Shown here: positions 10,456-21,927 of the stretch, one piece after another | How the letters are laid out: every line of letters begins with the position of its first letter | Numbering within the stretch: position 1 is the stretch's first letter | Assembly: GCF_003336875.1 (NCBI RefSeq) | Contig: NZ_QGNJ01000004.1 | Span: 124,001 to 188,000, forward strand | DNA: 64,000 bases | Reading direction: 5' to 3' | Source: Oleisolibacter albus | GTDB taxonomy: Bacteria > Pseudomonadota > Alphaproteobacteria > Azospirillales > Azospirillaceae | Notes under the pieces: model-generated | Told to the model about the DNA's origin: nothing | Database searches by the model: none | Seen by the model: only the letters and a program-made list of their open reading frames with translations | Made by a program: the position numbers and the translations under genes

Positions 10456-11799
10456 ATGTCCCACGCCATGCCCCCCCGCCCCCTGCTGTCCCGGCGCAGC
10501 GGTGCCCTGTCCGGCACGGTGCGCGTGCCCGGCGACAAGTCCATCTCCCACCGTGCCCTGATGTTCGGGGCCCTGGCCCTGGGAGAGACACGGATCGAGG
10601 GGCTGCTGACAGGGGAGGATGTCCTGCGCACGGCCGATGCCCTGCGCGCGCTGGGCGCCGGGATCGAGCGACAGGCGGACGGAAGCTGGATCGCCCGCGG
10701 ACGCGGCGTCGGCGGACTGGCCGAGCCGGACCGGGTGCTGGACATGGGCAACAGCGGTACGGCGGCGCGCTTGCTGATGGGGCTGGTGGCGACGCATCCC
10801 TTCACCACCATCTTCACCGGCGATGCCTCCCTGACCAAGCGGCCCATGGCCCGGGTGACCACGCCCCTGTCCACCATGGGCGCCAGCTTCGTGCTGCGCT
10901 CGGGCGGGCGGCTGCCGGGCGCGGTCGTCGGCACCTCCATGCCGGTGCCGATCAGCTACCGCCTGCCGGTGGCGTCGGCCCAAGTGAAATCTGCCATCCT
11001 GCTGGCCGGGCTGAACACGCCGGGCAGGACCACCGTGATCGAGCCGGAACCCACCCGCGACCATACCGAGCGCATGCTGCGCCATTTTGGGGCCGAGGTG
11101 GTGGTGGAGCCGACCGAGGACGGCGCCCTGGCCGCCACCGTCACCGGCGAGGCCAGCCTGACCGCCCGTGACCTGCGGGTGCCGTCGGACCCCAGCTCGG
11201 CCGCCTTCCCCACCGTGGCGGCCCTGATCCGGCCGGGCAGTGTCATCACCCTGCCGGGCGTGGGCATCAATCCGCGCCGTACCGGGCTCTACGACACGCT
11301 GATCGAGATGGGGGCCGACATCGCCTTCACCAACCGGCGGGAGGAGGCGGGCGAACCCGTGGCTGATCTGGTGGTGCGGGCCGGGACGCTGACGGGGGTC
11401 GAGGTTCCGCCGGAGCGGGCGCCGAGCATGATCGACGAGTACCCCATCCTGGCCATCGCCGCCGCCTGCGCCCAGGGGCGGACGCTGATGCGCGGCATCG
11501 GCGAGCTGCGGGTCAAGGAGAGCGACCGCCTGGCCATGATCGTGGCCGGGTTGCAGGCCTGCGGTGTCGCCGTGGAGTTCGGCGAGGACTGGCTGGCGGT
11601 GCAGGGCACCGGCGCCCCGCCCCGCGGCGGCGCCACCGTGGCCACCGCCATGGACCACCGCATCGCCATGAGCTTTCTGGTGCTGGGCAGCGCCAGCGAC
11701 GAACCGGTGCGGGTGGATGACGGCGCCTTCATCGACACCAGCTTCCCCGGCTTCGTGACGCTGATGAACGGGCTGGGGACGGCCATCGGCGAGGACTGA
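10456..11799 (+). CDS. aroA: 3-phosphoshikimate 1-carboxyvinyltransferase (EPSP synthase), class II
   Basis: Transfers enolpyruvate from PEP to shikimate-3-phosphate, the sixth step of the shikimate pathway. The ATG at 10456 ([20 protein letters not shown], 447 residues) matches the usual class II start. An upstream ATG at 10411 adds 15 residues but has AGGAG only 1 nt away. Motifs include [13 protein letters not shown] (25-37), [43 protein letters not shown] and RVKESDRL. The RxHxE form (RDHTE) places it in the CP4-like class II. The residue equivalent to CP4 Ala100 is Gly101 here (GNSGTAAR, codon 10756-10758). It heads a run with GST, cmk and rpsA. Confidence 0.97.
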   Translation: MSHAMPPRPLLSRRSGALSGTVRVPGDKSISHRALMFGALALGETRIEGLLTGEDVLRTADALRALGAGIERQADGSWIARGRGVGGLAEPDRVLDMGNSGTAARLLMGLVATHPFTTIFTGDASLTKRPMARVTTPLSTMGASFVLRSGGRLPGAVVGTSMPVPISYRLPVASAQVKSAILLAGLNTPGRTTVIEPEPTRDHTERMLRHFGAEVVVEPTEDGALAATVTGEASLTARDLRVPSDPSSAAFPTVAALIRPGSVITLPGVGINPRRTGLYDTLIEMGADIAFTNRREEAGEPVADLVVRAGTLTGVEVPPERAPSMIDEYPILAIAAACAQGRTLMRGIGELRVKESDRLAMIVAGLQACGVAVEFGEDWLAVQGTGAPPRGGATVATAMDHRIAMSFLVLGSASDEPVRVDDGAFIDTSFPGFVTLMNGLGTAIGED

Positions 11800-11962
11800 T
11801 CCCCGCCGCCGGCGCCGGGACACGGTTGCGGCGGGCGGGACAGTGCGTTGCGGTCCGGCATCTTTTCCGTCCGCCGGGCAACGGACACACTCGGCGTCAC
11901 AAGCGGCACCGGTCCCGGACCGGGGGCGGTGCCGGTGTCGACCGAAGAAGAGATCTGTCCCC

Positions 11963-12574
11963 ATGAAGCTGTATTATTCTCCCGGCGCCTGCTCCCTGGC
12001 CTCCCACATCGCCCTGCGCGAGGCCGGATTGCCGGTCGATCTGGTCAAGGTGGACCTGCGCAACAACCGCGCCTGTGCGGACGGTGCCGATTTCCTCGCC
12101 ATCAATCCCAAGGGCTACATCCCAGCCCTGGTGCTGGACGATGGCGCCGTGCTGACCGAGGGGGTGGCCATCCTGTCCTATGTGGCCGACCGCGCCGCGG
12201 CCGGCCTGCTGGCCCCGGTCCATGGCGGCATGGAGCGCTACCGTCTGCTGGAATGGCTGACCTTCATCGCCACCGAACTGCACAAGGGCTTCGGCCCGCT
12301 GTGGAACCCGGCCACGACCGAGGCCGCCCGCGCCGCGGCGGTGGACAGGCTGCTGGGGCGTCTCGCCTATGTGGATGGGGTGCTGAAGGACCGCCCGTTC
12401 CTGACCGGCGCCGGCTTCACCATCGCCGACGCCTATCTGTTCACCGTGGTGGGCTGGGCCGGCTTCCTGAAGCTGGACATCGGTCATCTGCCGCATCTGG
12501 CCGCCTTCCAGGCCCGCGTCGCCGCCCGCCCGGCGGTGCAGGCGGCCATGAAGGCGGAAGGGCTGCTGGGCTGA
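11963..12574 (+). CDS. Glutathione S-transferase, bacterial beta-like
   Basis: Cytosolic GST of 203 residues from the ATG at 11963 (GAAGAG about 10 nt upstream). The N-terminal thioredoxin-like domain has the beta-class start MKLYYSPGACSLASHIALRE, with Tyr5 and the catalytic-type Cys10. The cis-Pro segment NPKGYIPALVLDDGAVLTEG follows, with the Glu-Gly pair that contacts glutathione. The all-helical C-terminal domain ends with FTIADAYLFTVVGWAGFLKLD, containing the conserved N-capping Asp. It probably conjugates or reduces electrophiles. Placed between aroA and cmk, it has no obvious pathway link to them. Confidence 0.93.
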   Translation: MKLYYSPGACSLASHIALREAGLPVDLVKVDLRNNRACADGADFLAINPKGYIPALVLDDGAVLTEGVAILSYVADRAAAGLLAPVHGGMERYRLLEWLTFIATELHKGFGPLWNPATTEAARAAAVDRLLGRLAYVDGVLKDRPFLTGAGFTIADAYLFTVVGWAGFLKLDIGHLPHLAAFQARVAARPAVQAAMKAEGLLG

Positions 12575-12686
12575 AGCCTGCGGGCCGCGGGCTGGTCACT
12601 CATCCCGCGGCCACAGCGGTCTTGACGGAACCGGCCGGGGGTACCACGGTGGCGCCCGCAATCCCGACCCCGACCGATCCAGGCCC

Positions 12687-13352
12687 ATGTCCCTCGTCAT
12701 CGCCATCGACGGCCCCGCCGCCAGCGGCAAGGGCACGCTCGCCCGCCGCATCGCCGCCACCCTGGGCTTCGCCCATCTGGATACGGGCGGCCTCTACCGC
12801 GCCGTGGGGCTGGTGCGCCTGCGCCAGGGCGGCGATCCGGCCGATGCCGTCGCCGCGGCCGTGGCGGCCCGCAGCCTGACGCCGGACAGCATCGGCACCC
12901 TGACCGCCGACCCCGCCCTGCGGGCCGATGAGACGGCGCGTGCCGCCTCCGTCGTCTCCGCCGTGCCGGCGGTGCGGGCGGCGCTGCTGGACTTCCAGCG
13001 CGACTTCGCCCGCACGCCCCCGGCCGGGGCGGCCGGCGCCGTGCTGGACGGGCGGGACATCGGCACGGTGGTCTGCCCCGATGCCCCGGCCAAGCTGTTC
13101 GTCACCGCCACCACGGAAGTGCGGGCGGAGCGCCGACTCAAAGAGTTGCTCGGCCGCGGCATCGGGGCTATATACGCCGACGTCCTGAAGGACATGTTGG
13201 ACCGTGACGCGCGCGACAGCCAGAGGGCGGTAGCACCCCTCGTGCCGGCTGCCGACGCGTTTTTGCTTGATACGTCCTCGTTGGATGCCGAGCAGGCCTT
13301 CGACGCAGCCATGACCTTCATCCGGTCGCGCCCCGGCTTTTCCGGGCGCTGA
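12687..13352 (+). CDS. cmk: Cytidylate kinase
   Basis: Phosphorylates CMP/dCMP to the diphosphates using ATP. 221 residues with P-loop GPAASGKGT (9-17), the substrate motif LDTGGLYRAVG at 30-40, and LDGRDIGTVVCPDAPAKLFV, which contains the conserved R-D-I-G-T-V block of CMP kinases. The LID-region RDARDSQRAVAPL lies near residue 175. The order cmk-rpsA-ihfB is conserved across proteobacteria and is intact here. An AGG 5 nt before the start ATG is the only ribosome-binding feature. Confidence 0.97.
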   Translation: MSLVIAIDGPAASGKGTLARRIAATLGFAHLDTGGLYRAVGLVRLRQGGDPADAVAAAVAARSLTPDSIGTLTADPALRADETARAASVVSAVPAVRAALLDFQRDFARTPPAGAAGAVLDGRDIGTVVCPDAPAKLFVTATTEVRAERRLKELLGRGIGAIYADVLKDMLDRDARDSQRAVAPLVPAADAFLLDTSSLDAEQAFDAAMTFIRSRPGFSGR

Positions 13353-13581
13353 TCCGGCGGGACCCTGCCGCTCCGGCAGGCCCCGTCCTTCGGGACAGAC
13401 CAGACCGGCCGGCGGCGATGGTGCCGCGGGCGGGTGAAAAGCCGTCCGGCATGGGGCCGGGCGCATCAACCCAAGTCGCCGGGCGTGGTGTCCGGCGCGG
13501 CGGTGCAAGATTCGGCGAACCGGCTCGGGCGTGTCGGCTAGCGGATGGCGTGCCGCTCCTGGATCCACCTTAGGAGTTTTC

Positions 13582-15288
13582 ATGGCCCAGGTTTCCACCA
13601 AGGCTTCTCCCGCCAAGGAGAGCTTCGCCGCCCTGCTCGAGGAATCGTTCGGCGCCGCCGACAGCCTCGAAGGCACCGTCGTGAAGGGCAAGGTCCTTCG
13701 CGTTGAGAACGATCAGGTGCTGATCGACGTTGGCCTGAAGTCCGAAGGCCGTGTCGCGCTGAAGGAATTCGCCGTTCCCGGCCAGCCGGTCGAGCTGAAG
13801 GCGGGCGACACCGTCGAGGTTTATCTCGAGCGCATGGAAGACAAGAACGGCGAAGCCGTCCTGTCCCGTGAGAAGGCCAAGCGCGAAGAAGCCTGGACCC
13901 TGCTGGAGAAGTCGTTCAACGACCAGGCCCGCGTCACCGGCGTGATCTTCGGCCGCGTCAAGGGCGGCTTCACCGTCGACCTGAACGGCGCCGTGGCCTT
14001 CCTGCCGGGCAGCCAGGTGGACATCCGCCCGGTGCGCGACATCTCCCCGCTGATGGGCACCCCGCAGCCCTTCCAGATCCTGAAGATGGACCGCTCGCGC
14101 GGCAACATCGTGGTGTCCCGCCGCGCCGTGCTCGAAGAGAGCCGTGCGGAGGCCCGCTCCGAGCTGGTGGCCAGCCTCAAGGAAGGCCAGGTGCTGCAGG
14201 GCGTGGTCAAGAACATCACCGATTACGGTGCGTTCGTGGATCTGGGCGGCGTTGACGGCCTGCTGCACGTCACCGACATCGCCTGGCGCCGCATCAACCA
14301 CCCGTCGGAAGCCCTGCAGATCGGCCAGACCGTCACGGTCCAGGTCATCCGCTTCAACCCGGAGACCCAGCGCATCAGCCTCGGCATGAAGCAGCTGGAA
14401 GCCGATCCGTGGGAGGGTGTGGAAGCCAAGTACCCGGTCAGCGCCAAGTTCAAGGGCCGCGTCACCAACATCACCGACTACGGCGCCTTCGTGGAGCTGG
14501 AGCCGGGTATCGAGGGTCTGGTGCACGTCTCCGAGATGAGCTGGACCAAGAAGAACGTCCATCCGGGCAAGATCGTCTCCACCTCCCAGGAGGTCGAGGT
14601 GATGGTGCTGGACGTGGATCCGGTGAAGCGCCGCATCTCGCTGGGTCTGAAGCAGACCATGCAGAACCCCTGGGAGGCCTTCGTCGAGAAGTTCCCGGGC
14701 GGCACCGAGCTGGAAGGCGAGGTCAAGAACATCACCGAGTTCGGTCTGTTCGTTGGTCTGCCGGGCGACATCGACGGCATGGTCCACCTGTCCGATCTGG
14801 ACTGGAACCGTCCGGGCGAGCAGGCCATCCAGGACTACAAGAAGGGCGACCAGGTCAAGGTCAAGGTTCTCGACGTGGACGTCGAGAAGGAGCGCATCTC
14901 CCTCGGCATCAAGCAGCTGGCCTCCGATCCGTTCGAGCAGGCTGCCGCTGGCGTCAAGAAGGGCGACGTGGTCACCTGCACCGTGACCCAGGTCACCGAG
15001 GGCGGCATCGAGGTCGAGGTGGGCGAAGGCTTCACCGGCTTCATCCGCAAGTCCGACCTGTCGCGTGAGCGTTCCGAGCAGCGGCCCGACCGCTTCGCCG
15101 TCGGCGAGAAGGTCGATGCCAAGGTCACCCAGGTCGATCGTGCGACCCGCAAGATCAGCCTCTCCATCAAGGCCAAGGAGGTCGAGGAGGAGAAGCAGGC
15201 CATGCAGGAGTTCGGTTCCTCCGACTCCGGCGCCTCGCTGGGCGACATCCTGGGCGCCGCTCTGAAGCGCAAGCAGCAGGGCGAGTAA
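13582..15288 (+). CDS. rpsA: 30S ribosomal protein S1
   Basis: Largest ribosomal protein; binds mRNA leaders at the 30S platform and allows initiation on structured mRNAs. The ATG at 13582 has AGGAG 5 nt upstream, and the product is 568 residues. Six S1 (OB-fold) repeats are visible. They begin near LEGTVVKGKVLRVENDQVLI and recur as VVKNITDYGAFVDLGGVDGL, RVTNITDYGAFVELEPGIEG, EVKNITEFGLFVGLPGDIDG and a final TVTQVTEGGIEVEVGEGFTG. The coding sequence is strongly biased towards C-ending codons, as expected for a highly expressed gene. A strong terminator follows 46 bp downstream. Confidence 0.98.
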   Translation: MAQVSTKASPAKESFAALLEESFGAADSLEGTVVKGKVLRVENDQVLIDVGLKSEGRVALKEFAVPGQPVELKAGDTVEVYLERMEDKNGEAVLSREKAKREEAWTLLEKSFNDQARVTGVIFGRVKGGFTVDLNGAVAFLPGSQVDIRPVRDISPLMGTPQPFQILKMDRSRGNIVVSRRAVLEESRAEARSELVASLKEGQVLQGVVKNITDYGAFVDLGGVDGLLHVTDIAWRRINHPSEALQIGQTVTVQVIRFNPETQRISLGMKQLEADPWEGVEAKYPVSAKFKGRVTNITDYGAFVELEPGIEGLVHVSEMSWTKKNVHPGKIVSTSQEVEVMVLDVDPVKRRISLGLKQTMQNPWEAFVEKFPGGTELEGEVKNITEFGLFVGLPGDIDGMVHLSDLDWNRPGEQAIQDYKKGDQVKVKVLDVDVEKERISLGIKQLASDPFEQAAAGVKKGDVVTCTVTQVTEGGIEVEVGEGFTGFIRKSDLSRERSEQRPDRFAVGEKVDAKVTQVDRATRKISLSIKAKEVEEEKQAMQEFGSSDSGASLGDILGAALKRKQQGE

Positions 15289-15334
15289 GGGACGAAACGA
15301 TCTGCCGGTTCCCGTTCGGGACCGTCGGGATTGG

Positions 15335-15371
15335 GGGCCGCTCCGGGAAACCGGGGCGGCCCTTCGTCTTT
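15335..15371 (+). terminator. Intrinsic terminator of rpsA
   Basis: Twelve paired positions including one G-U (GGGCCGCTCCGG at 15335-15346 with CCGGGGCGGCCC at 15351-15362) close a GAAA tetraloop. TTCGTCTTT follows. This separates rpsA from ihfB. Confidence 0.88.
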
Positions 15372-15574
15372 CCGGTTGCCGCCTTGGGATCAGGTTCCTC
15401 ATCTGTGCCTAAAAAGCGCATGCATATGAACGGGTTACCCTTGCGTGCCCCTATTCACTGCGGCACTCTGTTGTTTGCCGGCCAGGGCGGCGCGGCGGAC
15501 CTCCCCTGGGGAGGTGGGGCCGACCGGCCCCTTGGCCGACAAGCGGCCCGGCGTCACGGGGGGAAGCAGAAGAA

Positions 15575-15862
15575 ATGACCAAATCCGAACTCATCCAGCG
15601 TCTGGCGGAACGCAATCCGCATCTCTATCAGCGGGATGTGGAAAAGATCGTCACCACCGTCTTCGACGAGATCACCGAGGCCCTGGCCCGGGGCGACCGG
15701 GTGGAGCTGCGCGGCTTCGGCGCCTTCTCGGTCAAGCGGCGCGATGCCCGCACCGGCCGCAATCCCCGAACCGGCGAAAGCGTGTCGGTGGAGGAGAAGG
15801 CCATCCCCTTCTTCAAGACCGGCAAGCAGCTGCGCGAGCGGCTGAACACCGACGATGAATGA
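15575..15862 (+). CDS. ihfB: Integration host factor subunit beta
   Basis: DNA-bending nucleoid protein that works as a heterodimer with IhfA in replication, transcription and recombination. 95 residues, the normal length. It has the N-terminal helical body [20 protein letters not shown], the strand-turn [17 protein letters not shown] and the minor-groove arm [20 protein letters not shown] with its intercalating Pro (RNPRTGE). It ends in the saddle helix [24 protein letters not shown] precedes the ATG as a broad ribosome-binding site. It overlaps lapA by 8 nt. Confidence 0.97.
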   Translation: MTKSELIQRLAERNPHLYQRDVEKIVTTVFDEITEALARGDRVELRGFGAFSVKRRDARTGRNPRTGESVSVEEKAIPFFKTGKQLRERLNTDDE

Positions 15863-16217
15863 CGCCCCGCGCCGGCGGCGCCTGACGCGCGTGCTGTCTT
15901 GGCTGGTGACGCTGCCGCTGGCCCTGGTGGCCGTGTCTTTCGCCGTCTCCAACCTGACGCCGGTGGAACTGGCGCTGTGGCCGCTGCCGTTCCGGCTGGA
16001 GGCGCCGGTCTATGCGCTGGTGCTGGTGACCCTGGTCGTCGGCTTCATCGCCGGCGGGGCGGTGACCTGGCTGGGGCAGCACCACCACCGCAAGGCGGAA
16101 CGGGCGCACCAGCGCCGGGCCGACCGGCTGGAAGCCGAACTGAAGGCGTTGCAGCAGCAGGACGGCGCCAAGGCGGCAACGGCATTGCCGGCGACCCTGC
16201 TGCCGCCGGCGGGCTGA
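15855..16217 (+). CDS. lapA: LapA-family (DUF1049) inner-membrane protein
   Basis: 120-residue membrane protein with two hydrophobic helices (about residues 14-34 and 48-72). A basic, Arg/His-rich cytoplasmic coiled segment ([20 protein letters not shown]) follows. The segment [20 protein letters not shown] between the helices is typical of DUF1049/LapA, which in enterobacteria works with LapB in control of lipopolysaccharide synthesis. Its start overlaps ihfB by 8 nt, so it is co-translated. In related genomes pyrF/trpF often come next, but here a DTW-domain gene converges on it. Confidence 0.8.
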   Translation: MNDAPRRRRLTRVLSWLVTLPLALVAVSFAVSNLTPVELALWPLPFRLEAPVYALVLVTLVVGFIAGGAVTWLGQHHHRKAERAHQRRADRLEAELKALQQQDGAKAATALPATLLPPAG

Positions 16218-16301
16218 TTCCGGACCGCTCCGGAGCAAGGCGGGTGGGGCGGGGATGTCCCGCCCCCAGGCGGGTCTCAGGGGCGGGTCTCAGGCGGCGG
16301 G

Positions 16302-16991
16302 TCAGGCGGCCGGGGCTGGCGGATGCGGCCGGCGGCGGCGCTTCTTCCAGCGGTCCAGCAACTGGTCGAACGGCTGCAACAGCCGCTCCTGCAGGCCCGG
16401 ATCGCCCTCCAGCTTGCCGAAGGCGAAGGCGCCGGCTTCCAGCGTGCTGACGCTTTCCTTGCGCGGTTCGCGCCGCACCGTGCCGTAGGCCGAGCGGAAA
16501 TCGGGATGGATGACGACGCGGCGCAGCTTCAGCAGCCAGGCGTTGCGCCACCACAGGGTCTTGGCCTGGGACCAGGTGCCGTCGATCAGCACCAGCCCTT
16601 CGAGATCGGCCAGGATGATGTCGCTGTCCGGCAGCGGGCCGTTCTTGCCGACCACGGCGATGCCGCCACGGGGAACCTTGGCCACATCCTCCTTGCTGCC
16701 CATGTGCAGCACGCCCCAGCGCCGCGGGTCGGCCTGGGACCGGCCCAGCGCCTTGGCCAGATTGGCCCAGGACAGGCCCACCTTCACCACCGCGCCCTCG
16801 ATCTGGCCCGACAGCAGCCGGGCCGTGCCCAGCTCCACATCCTGTTCCTGCGGATGCTGCAGGATCAGCAGGCCGAGGCGCGTGCGCACGGGTTCCAGCT
16901 CGGCGCAGAGGCAGAGATCGGGGGGCTTGCCGCAGGTCTTGCAGGGTTCCGGCGGGGCGGGCGGGGGCGGGGACAGCAGTTCATCGCTCAT
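16302..16991 (-). CDS. DTW-domain tRNA-uridine aminocarboxypropyltransferase (TapT/YfiP-like)
   Basis: Members transfer the aminocarboxypropyl group of S-adenosylmethionine to uridine (acp3U) in the tRNA variable or D loop. 229 residues. A zinc-knuckle-like cluster Cys17/Cys20/Cys27/Cys29 (CKTCGKPPDLCLC) is followed by an HP-rich strand (LILQHPQE). The namesake motif appears as IDGTW (136-140), then the conserved PRKESVSTLEA (176-186). The C-terminus is unusually basic (RWKKRRRRP). It is convergent with lapA and upstream of nothing on its own strand, so probably monocistronic. The exact tRNA target cannot be read from sequence. Confidence 0.82.
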   Translation of the reverse strand: MSDELLSPPPPAPPEPCKTCGKPPDLCLCAELEPVRTRLGLLILQHPQEQDVELGTARLLSGQIEGAVVKVGLSWANLAKALGRSQADPRRWGVLHMGSKEDVAKVPRGGIAVVGKNGPLPDSDIILADLEGLVLIDGTWSQAKTLWWRNAWLLKLRRVVIHPDFRSAYGTVRREPRKESVSTLEAGAFAFGKLEGDPGLQERLLQPFDQLLDRWKKRRRRPHPPAPAA

Positions 16992-17115
16992 GATGGCGCA
17001 TCCTAACGCAGGCGCCGCGGCTTTGGCAGGGGGTGCCGACCCGCGTGCCGCGCGCAGAGGGGCTGCGTTCCCGCCTCCTGCACCGCGCCGTCGGCTGCGG
17101 CGGCCTGAAACGCGC

Positions 17116-17143
17116 CGGGCCGGGGGATCGCTCCCCCGGCCCG
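17116..17143 (-). terminator. Probable terminator of pckA
   Basis: A perfect 12-bp stem (17116-17127 with 17132-17143) with a 4-nt loop lies 64 bp past the pckA stop. On the minus strand GCGCGTTTCAGG follows, a short T-rich tail, so its strength is uncertain. Confidence 0.5.
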
Positions 17144-17206
17144 GTTCCTCCCTTCGCGTCGTTCCCCGCGGCCGGTTCTGCGCCGGCCGGCCTGGGGGGC
17201 CGGCCG

Positions 17207-18811
<1,605 letters not shown>

Positions 18812-19120
18812 GTTCGTGATCTCCCTGATGATCCGAACCGTTGCCTGCGTCGGGCCGGTGCCGCGGCCGCCGTCCCGGCCCATCCGCCGCCGCGACACCG
18901 CCTGCGGACATGGATGAACCCGGATGCGGTCCGCACAGGCGACCACCGACCTGGGCGAGGCGGACGAATGGTAGTGCCCTTCGCAACACAACCACCCGTC
19001 TCTTGTAACGGCAGGCGTACACTTACCGTTCTCGCCCGGGGGCTGCAACCCTCCGGGTCGCTAGACCGATCCACCCCTTGGCCTGCCCCGGTCGGAGGGG
19101 GGGCGGCGGTGAGGCACGGT
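18812..19120. other. Intergenic region upstream of pckA
   Basis: 309 bp between pckA and the downstream end of the secreted unknown protein. It should carry the pckA promoter. I see no convincing sigma-70 pair, operator or hairpin, and open frames through it lack codon or start support. Confidence 0.5.
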
Positions 19121-20110
19121 TCACGGGCGCGGCAGGCCCAAAGCCGGGCAGCCGCGATCCAGCGCGCCGCTGGCTGCGGCATTTTGCAGCGCCTGGCGGA
19201 GCTGTGCGGCGGCATGCTGGAAACCGGCCGACCAGCGGCGGCGGTCCGCCTTCTGCGCCGTCAGCCGTCGGTCCAGGGCCGCCAGAACCTCCTTGGCCGG
19301 CTGGCCGGCGTTCAGCTCGTCCAGGACGATGGACAGGGCCAGGCTGAAGGCTTCGGCGCCGCCATCCTCACTCGGTTCGGCCAGCAGCGAATCGAGCATC
19401 TCCGCCTGTTCGAACGCGGACCCCAGATAATCCTCGCGGGCGGCGGTGCAGCGTTCCACCCAGATCCGGTCCTTGAGCTCCAGCCGGATCGTTGAACTTG
19501 GTGCCAAGGCCGTCGGCAGATCGGCGAACCCGGTCCAGCGGGGATCGAAGCCGAGAAGGGTCGGCGGCATCGGCTCCGTCCCGGAACCGGTGTCCAGATT
19601 GTTGACGACGACGTCGCGCGGCGGGGCGATCTCCGTCAGGCTGCGGCCATCCACGGCCAGCACGGCCACATGCTCGCAGCCCGCGCAGTTGCCGCCATTC
19701 CAGACATCGGCCAGGACCAGCGTGTCCTTGCCCTGGTCCAGCACGGGGGGATCGGCGGGGGCGCCGCCCACCTGATCCGGCAGCAGGCCGGTGGCGACCT
19801 CTGTGGCCGGACCGCCGCCCGCGGCGGCGTGGTGCAGCGTCAGCGTCAGCCCGTCCTGGTCGGCGCCGCTCTTGTCCGGGGGGCACCGGCGCCAGAGGGA
19901 CACGAACCAGGTCCCGCCGTCGCGGGCCGGTTGGCTGCGCGTTCCCTGCAAGCTCTGGTCGGGAGCGGGCCTGGTGATATGGACCGCCTTCAGCGCCCCT
20001 TCCTGGGCCGCCATGTCCGGATCGGGGCAGAGATCCTGGGCCCGGGCGGCCTGGGCCGTACCGGCCAGAAGCAGCCCCAGCAGGGCGGGAAGAAGCGGAA
20101 TCGGGCGCAT
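19121..20110 (-). CDS. Secreted protein of unknown function
   Basis: 329 residues from the ATG at 20110, which begins an ideal Sec signal (MRPIPLLPALLGLLLAGTAQ, cleavage near ARAQ, about residue 25). The mature part has two regions. The first, to about residue 200, is rich in short strands with four Cys residues, including a CAGCEH motif that could form a disulfide. The second, after about residue 230, is helical. I recognise no domain. It probably acts in the periplasm. It lies between pckA and a HugZ-like gene on the same strand, with 91 bp to the latter. The ORF continues upstream of this ATG, but that part lies in the HugZ spacer and gene. Confidence 0.65.
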   Translation of the reverse strand: MRPIPLLPALLGLLLAGTAQAARAQDLCPDPDMAAQEGALKAVHITRPAPDQSLQGTRSQPARDGGTWFVSLWRRCPPDKSGADQDGLTLTLHHAAAGGGPATEVATGLLPDQVGGAPADPPVLDQGKDTLVLADVWNGGNCAGCEHVAVLAVDGRSLTEIAPPRDVVVNNLDTGSGTEPMPPTLLGFDPRWTGFADLPTALAPSSTIRLELKDRIWVERCTAAREDYLGSAFEQAEMLDSLLAEPSEDGGAEAFSLALSIVLDELNAGQPAKEVLAALDRRLTAQKADRRRWSAGFQHAAAQLRQALQNAAASGALDRGCPALGLPRP

Positions 20111-20201
20111 GGCCCCCCCATCGACGGCAAGGCGGTGACAGCAATAGCGGACGGGGGCTTGCCGTACAATCCGCCGTCCGCTCCGTCGCCCCCCTGGCCC
20201 G

Positions 20202-20978
20202 TCAGGATTCCGACTGTCCCGTCGTCCGGGCCTGCTTGACCAGGCGGACCAGTTGCGCCCGGGCTTCGTCCGCCGTGGCGACGGGCGTGTGGAAGGACAG
20301 GCGCGCCGACTCGCTGCCGTCATGCAGATCGCACCCCTCCGGATCGATGCCGGTCATGCGCCAGTCGCCGCCCTGCCGGCCCAGCAGGGCGGTGGCATAG
20401 AGCTGCAGCGCGTCGGCATGGTCCTCGTTCATATGCGCGACGATGTCGGCCTCCCGTTCGGCCAGGGCCTGCCACTGCGCCGCCGGCAGCAGCAGATCCC
20501 CGCCGGCGATCCAGCGGATGCGGCCGAAGCCGGCCACCAGATGCGCCCGCTCCGGCAGCAGCCGCCACAGGGCGAAGTCGCGGAATCCGGCATAGCCTTC
20601 GGCTTCGGGATGGCGGGCCAGGAAGCGGGCGCGCAGCCGCGGATCGGCCGACGGCGCCAGCCGGCCGAGGACGGAGACACGCGGACCGGTCAGCCGGTCG
20701 GCATGGCCGCCCGTCCCGTCGAACAGCAGCCCGCCGCGGCTGTCGGCCGCCAGATTGCGGGTATGGTCGGCCAGATCGGAGATCAGCAACAGCGGTGTGG
20801 CATCGAGATCCAGCGCCACCAGCACCAGGGACGGGTAAGGCCAGCCGCCCTGGGCGGGGGCTATCATGTCGCGCTGGGCCGTGGCCAGCGCCGCCTGTCC
20901 GCACGCCCGCATGACGTGGCGGGCGGTGGCGGGAAACCCCTCCATTCCGGCGGTCGGCGAAGCGGTGCTGTCGCTCAT
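20202..20978 (-). CDS. HugZ-like pyridoxamine-5'-phosphate-oxidase-fold protein with DUF2470 domain
   Basis: 258 residues from the ATG at 20978 (AGGA 9 nt upstream). The N-terminal split-barrel domain (about residues 15-160, with [20 protein letters not shown] and [20 protein letters not shown]) is the flavin/heme-binding fold of HugZ, HutZ and related heme oxygenase-like proteins. The C-terminal part (about residues 170-250) is a DUF2470 domain with the typical [17 protein letters not shown], whose His residues may contact heme. A role in heme degradation or iron storage is likely but unproven. It is divergent from chvI, sharing a 192-bp promoter region. Confidence 0.82.
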   Translation of the reverse strand: MSDSTASPTAGMEGFPATARHVMRACGQAALATAQRDMIAPAQGGWPYPSLVLVALDLDATPLLLISDLADHTRNLAADSRGGLLFDGTGGHADRLTGPRVSVLGRLAPSADPRLRARFLARHPEAEGYAGFRDFALWRLLPERAHLVAGFGRIRWIAGGDLLLPAAQWQALAEREADIVAHMNEDHADALQLYATALLGRQGGDWRMTGIDPEGCDLHDGSESARLSFHTPVATADEARAQLVRLVKQARTTGQSES

Positions 20979-21170
20979 GATGGGCTGTCCTGGTGCAAAG
21001 GGAGGCGCAAAGGCGACGCAGAAGGGGTAGGCTCTCATCGGGCACGCCCCACTCGTGCCATATTGAAAGTGCTGTGTGACCCTGGCAAAGGGGAACAGGC
21101 GGGGGCGGCTGTGGCATGGTCCAGCGGCATCCCGGCAGCATCACCCCGATGGCCGTTGGAGAACAAGACG

Positions 21171-21866
21171 GTGGCCCAGACGATCGCCCTGGTCGATGAC
21201 GACCGCAACATTTTGACTTCAGTTTCCATCGCCCTGGAGGCGGAGGGATACGATGTCCGTACCTATACCGACGGCGACGAGGCCCTGCGCGGTCTGAGCG
21301 GGCGTCCCGTGGATCTGGCCGTGCTGGACATCAAGATGCCGCGCATGGACGGGCTGGAGCTGCTGCAGCGCCTGCGCCAGACTTCGCAGATGCCGGTGAT
21401 CTTCCTCACCAGCAAGGACGACGAGACCGATGAGCTGACCGGTCTGCGCATGGGGGCGGACGACTACATCAAGAAGCCGTTCAGCCAGCGCCTGCTGATC
21501 GAGCGTATCAAGGCCCTGCTGCGGCGCGGCGAACTGGCCCAGGGCAAGGGCACGGTCGATCCCGGCCAGACCCTGATCCGCGGCGAGCTGATGCTGGACG
21601 GGTCGCGCCATCTCTGCACCTGGAAGGGCAGGGAGGTGGACCTGACGGTCACCGAATTCCTGCTGGTCAAGGCCCTGGCCCAGCGGCCGGGTCATGTGAA
21701 GAACCGCGACCAGCTGATGGATGCCGCCTATGGCGAGCACATCTATGTGGATGACCGCACCATCGACAGCCACATCAAGCGCCTGCGCAAGAAGTTCAAG
21801 GCCGTCGATACGGACTTCGCCCAGATCGAAACCCTGTACGGTGTCGGTTACAAGTACCGTGAATAA
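21171..21866 (+). CDS. chvI: ChvI response regulator (OmpR family)
   Basis: DNA-binding output protein of the ChvG-ChvI acid/envelope-stress system. The GTG at 21171 gives 231 residues and has GGAG 8 nt upstream; the ATG at 21149 is out of frame. The receiver domain has the acidic pair DDD at 9-11, the phosphoacceptor Asp53 in [11 protein letters not shown] and the conserved Lys in FLTSKDDE. The winged-helix domain (about residues 130-231) contains [20 protein letters not shown] and ends with the family signature [13 protein letters not shown]. It is followed after 61 bp by chvG. Confidence 0.95.
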   Translation: MAQTIALVDDDRNILTSVSIALEAEGYDVRTYTDGDEALRGLSGRPVDLAVLDIKMPRMDGLELLQRLRQTSQMPVIFLTSKDDETDELTGLRMGADDYIKKPFSQRLLIERIKALLRRGELAQGKGTVDPGQTLIRGELMLDGSRHLCTWKGREVDLTVTEFLLVKALAQRPGHVKNRDQLMDAAYGEHIYVDDRTIDSHIKRLRKKFKAVDTDFAQIETLYGVGYKYRE

Positions 21867-21927
21867 GCGGCGGTGCGTCCGAGGTAGCGCCAATTCCGGC
21901 GTTACATACAAAAGAATGTAATGCCGC

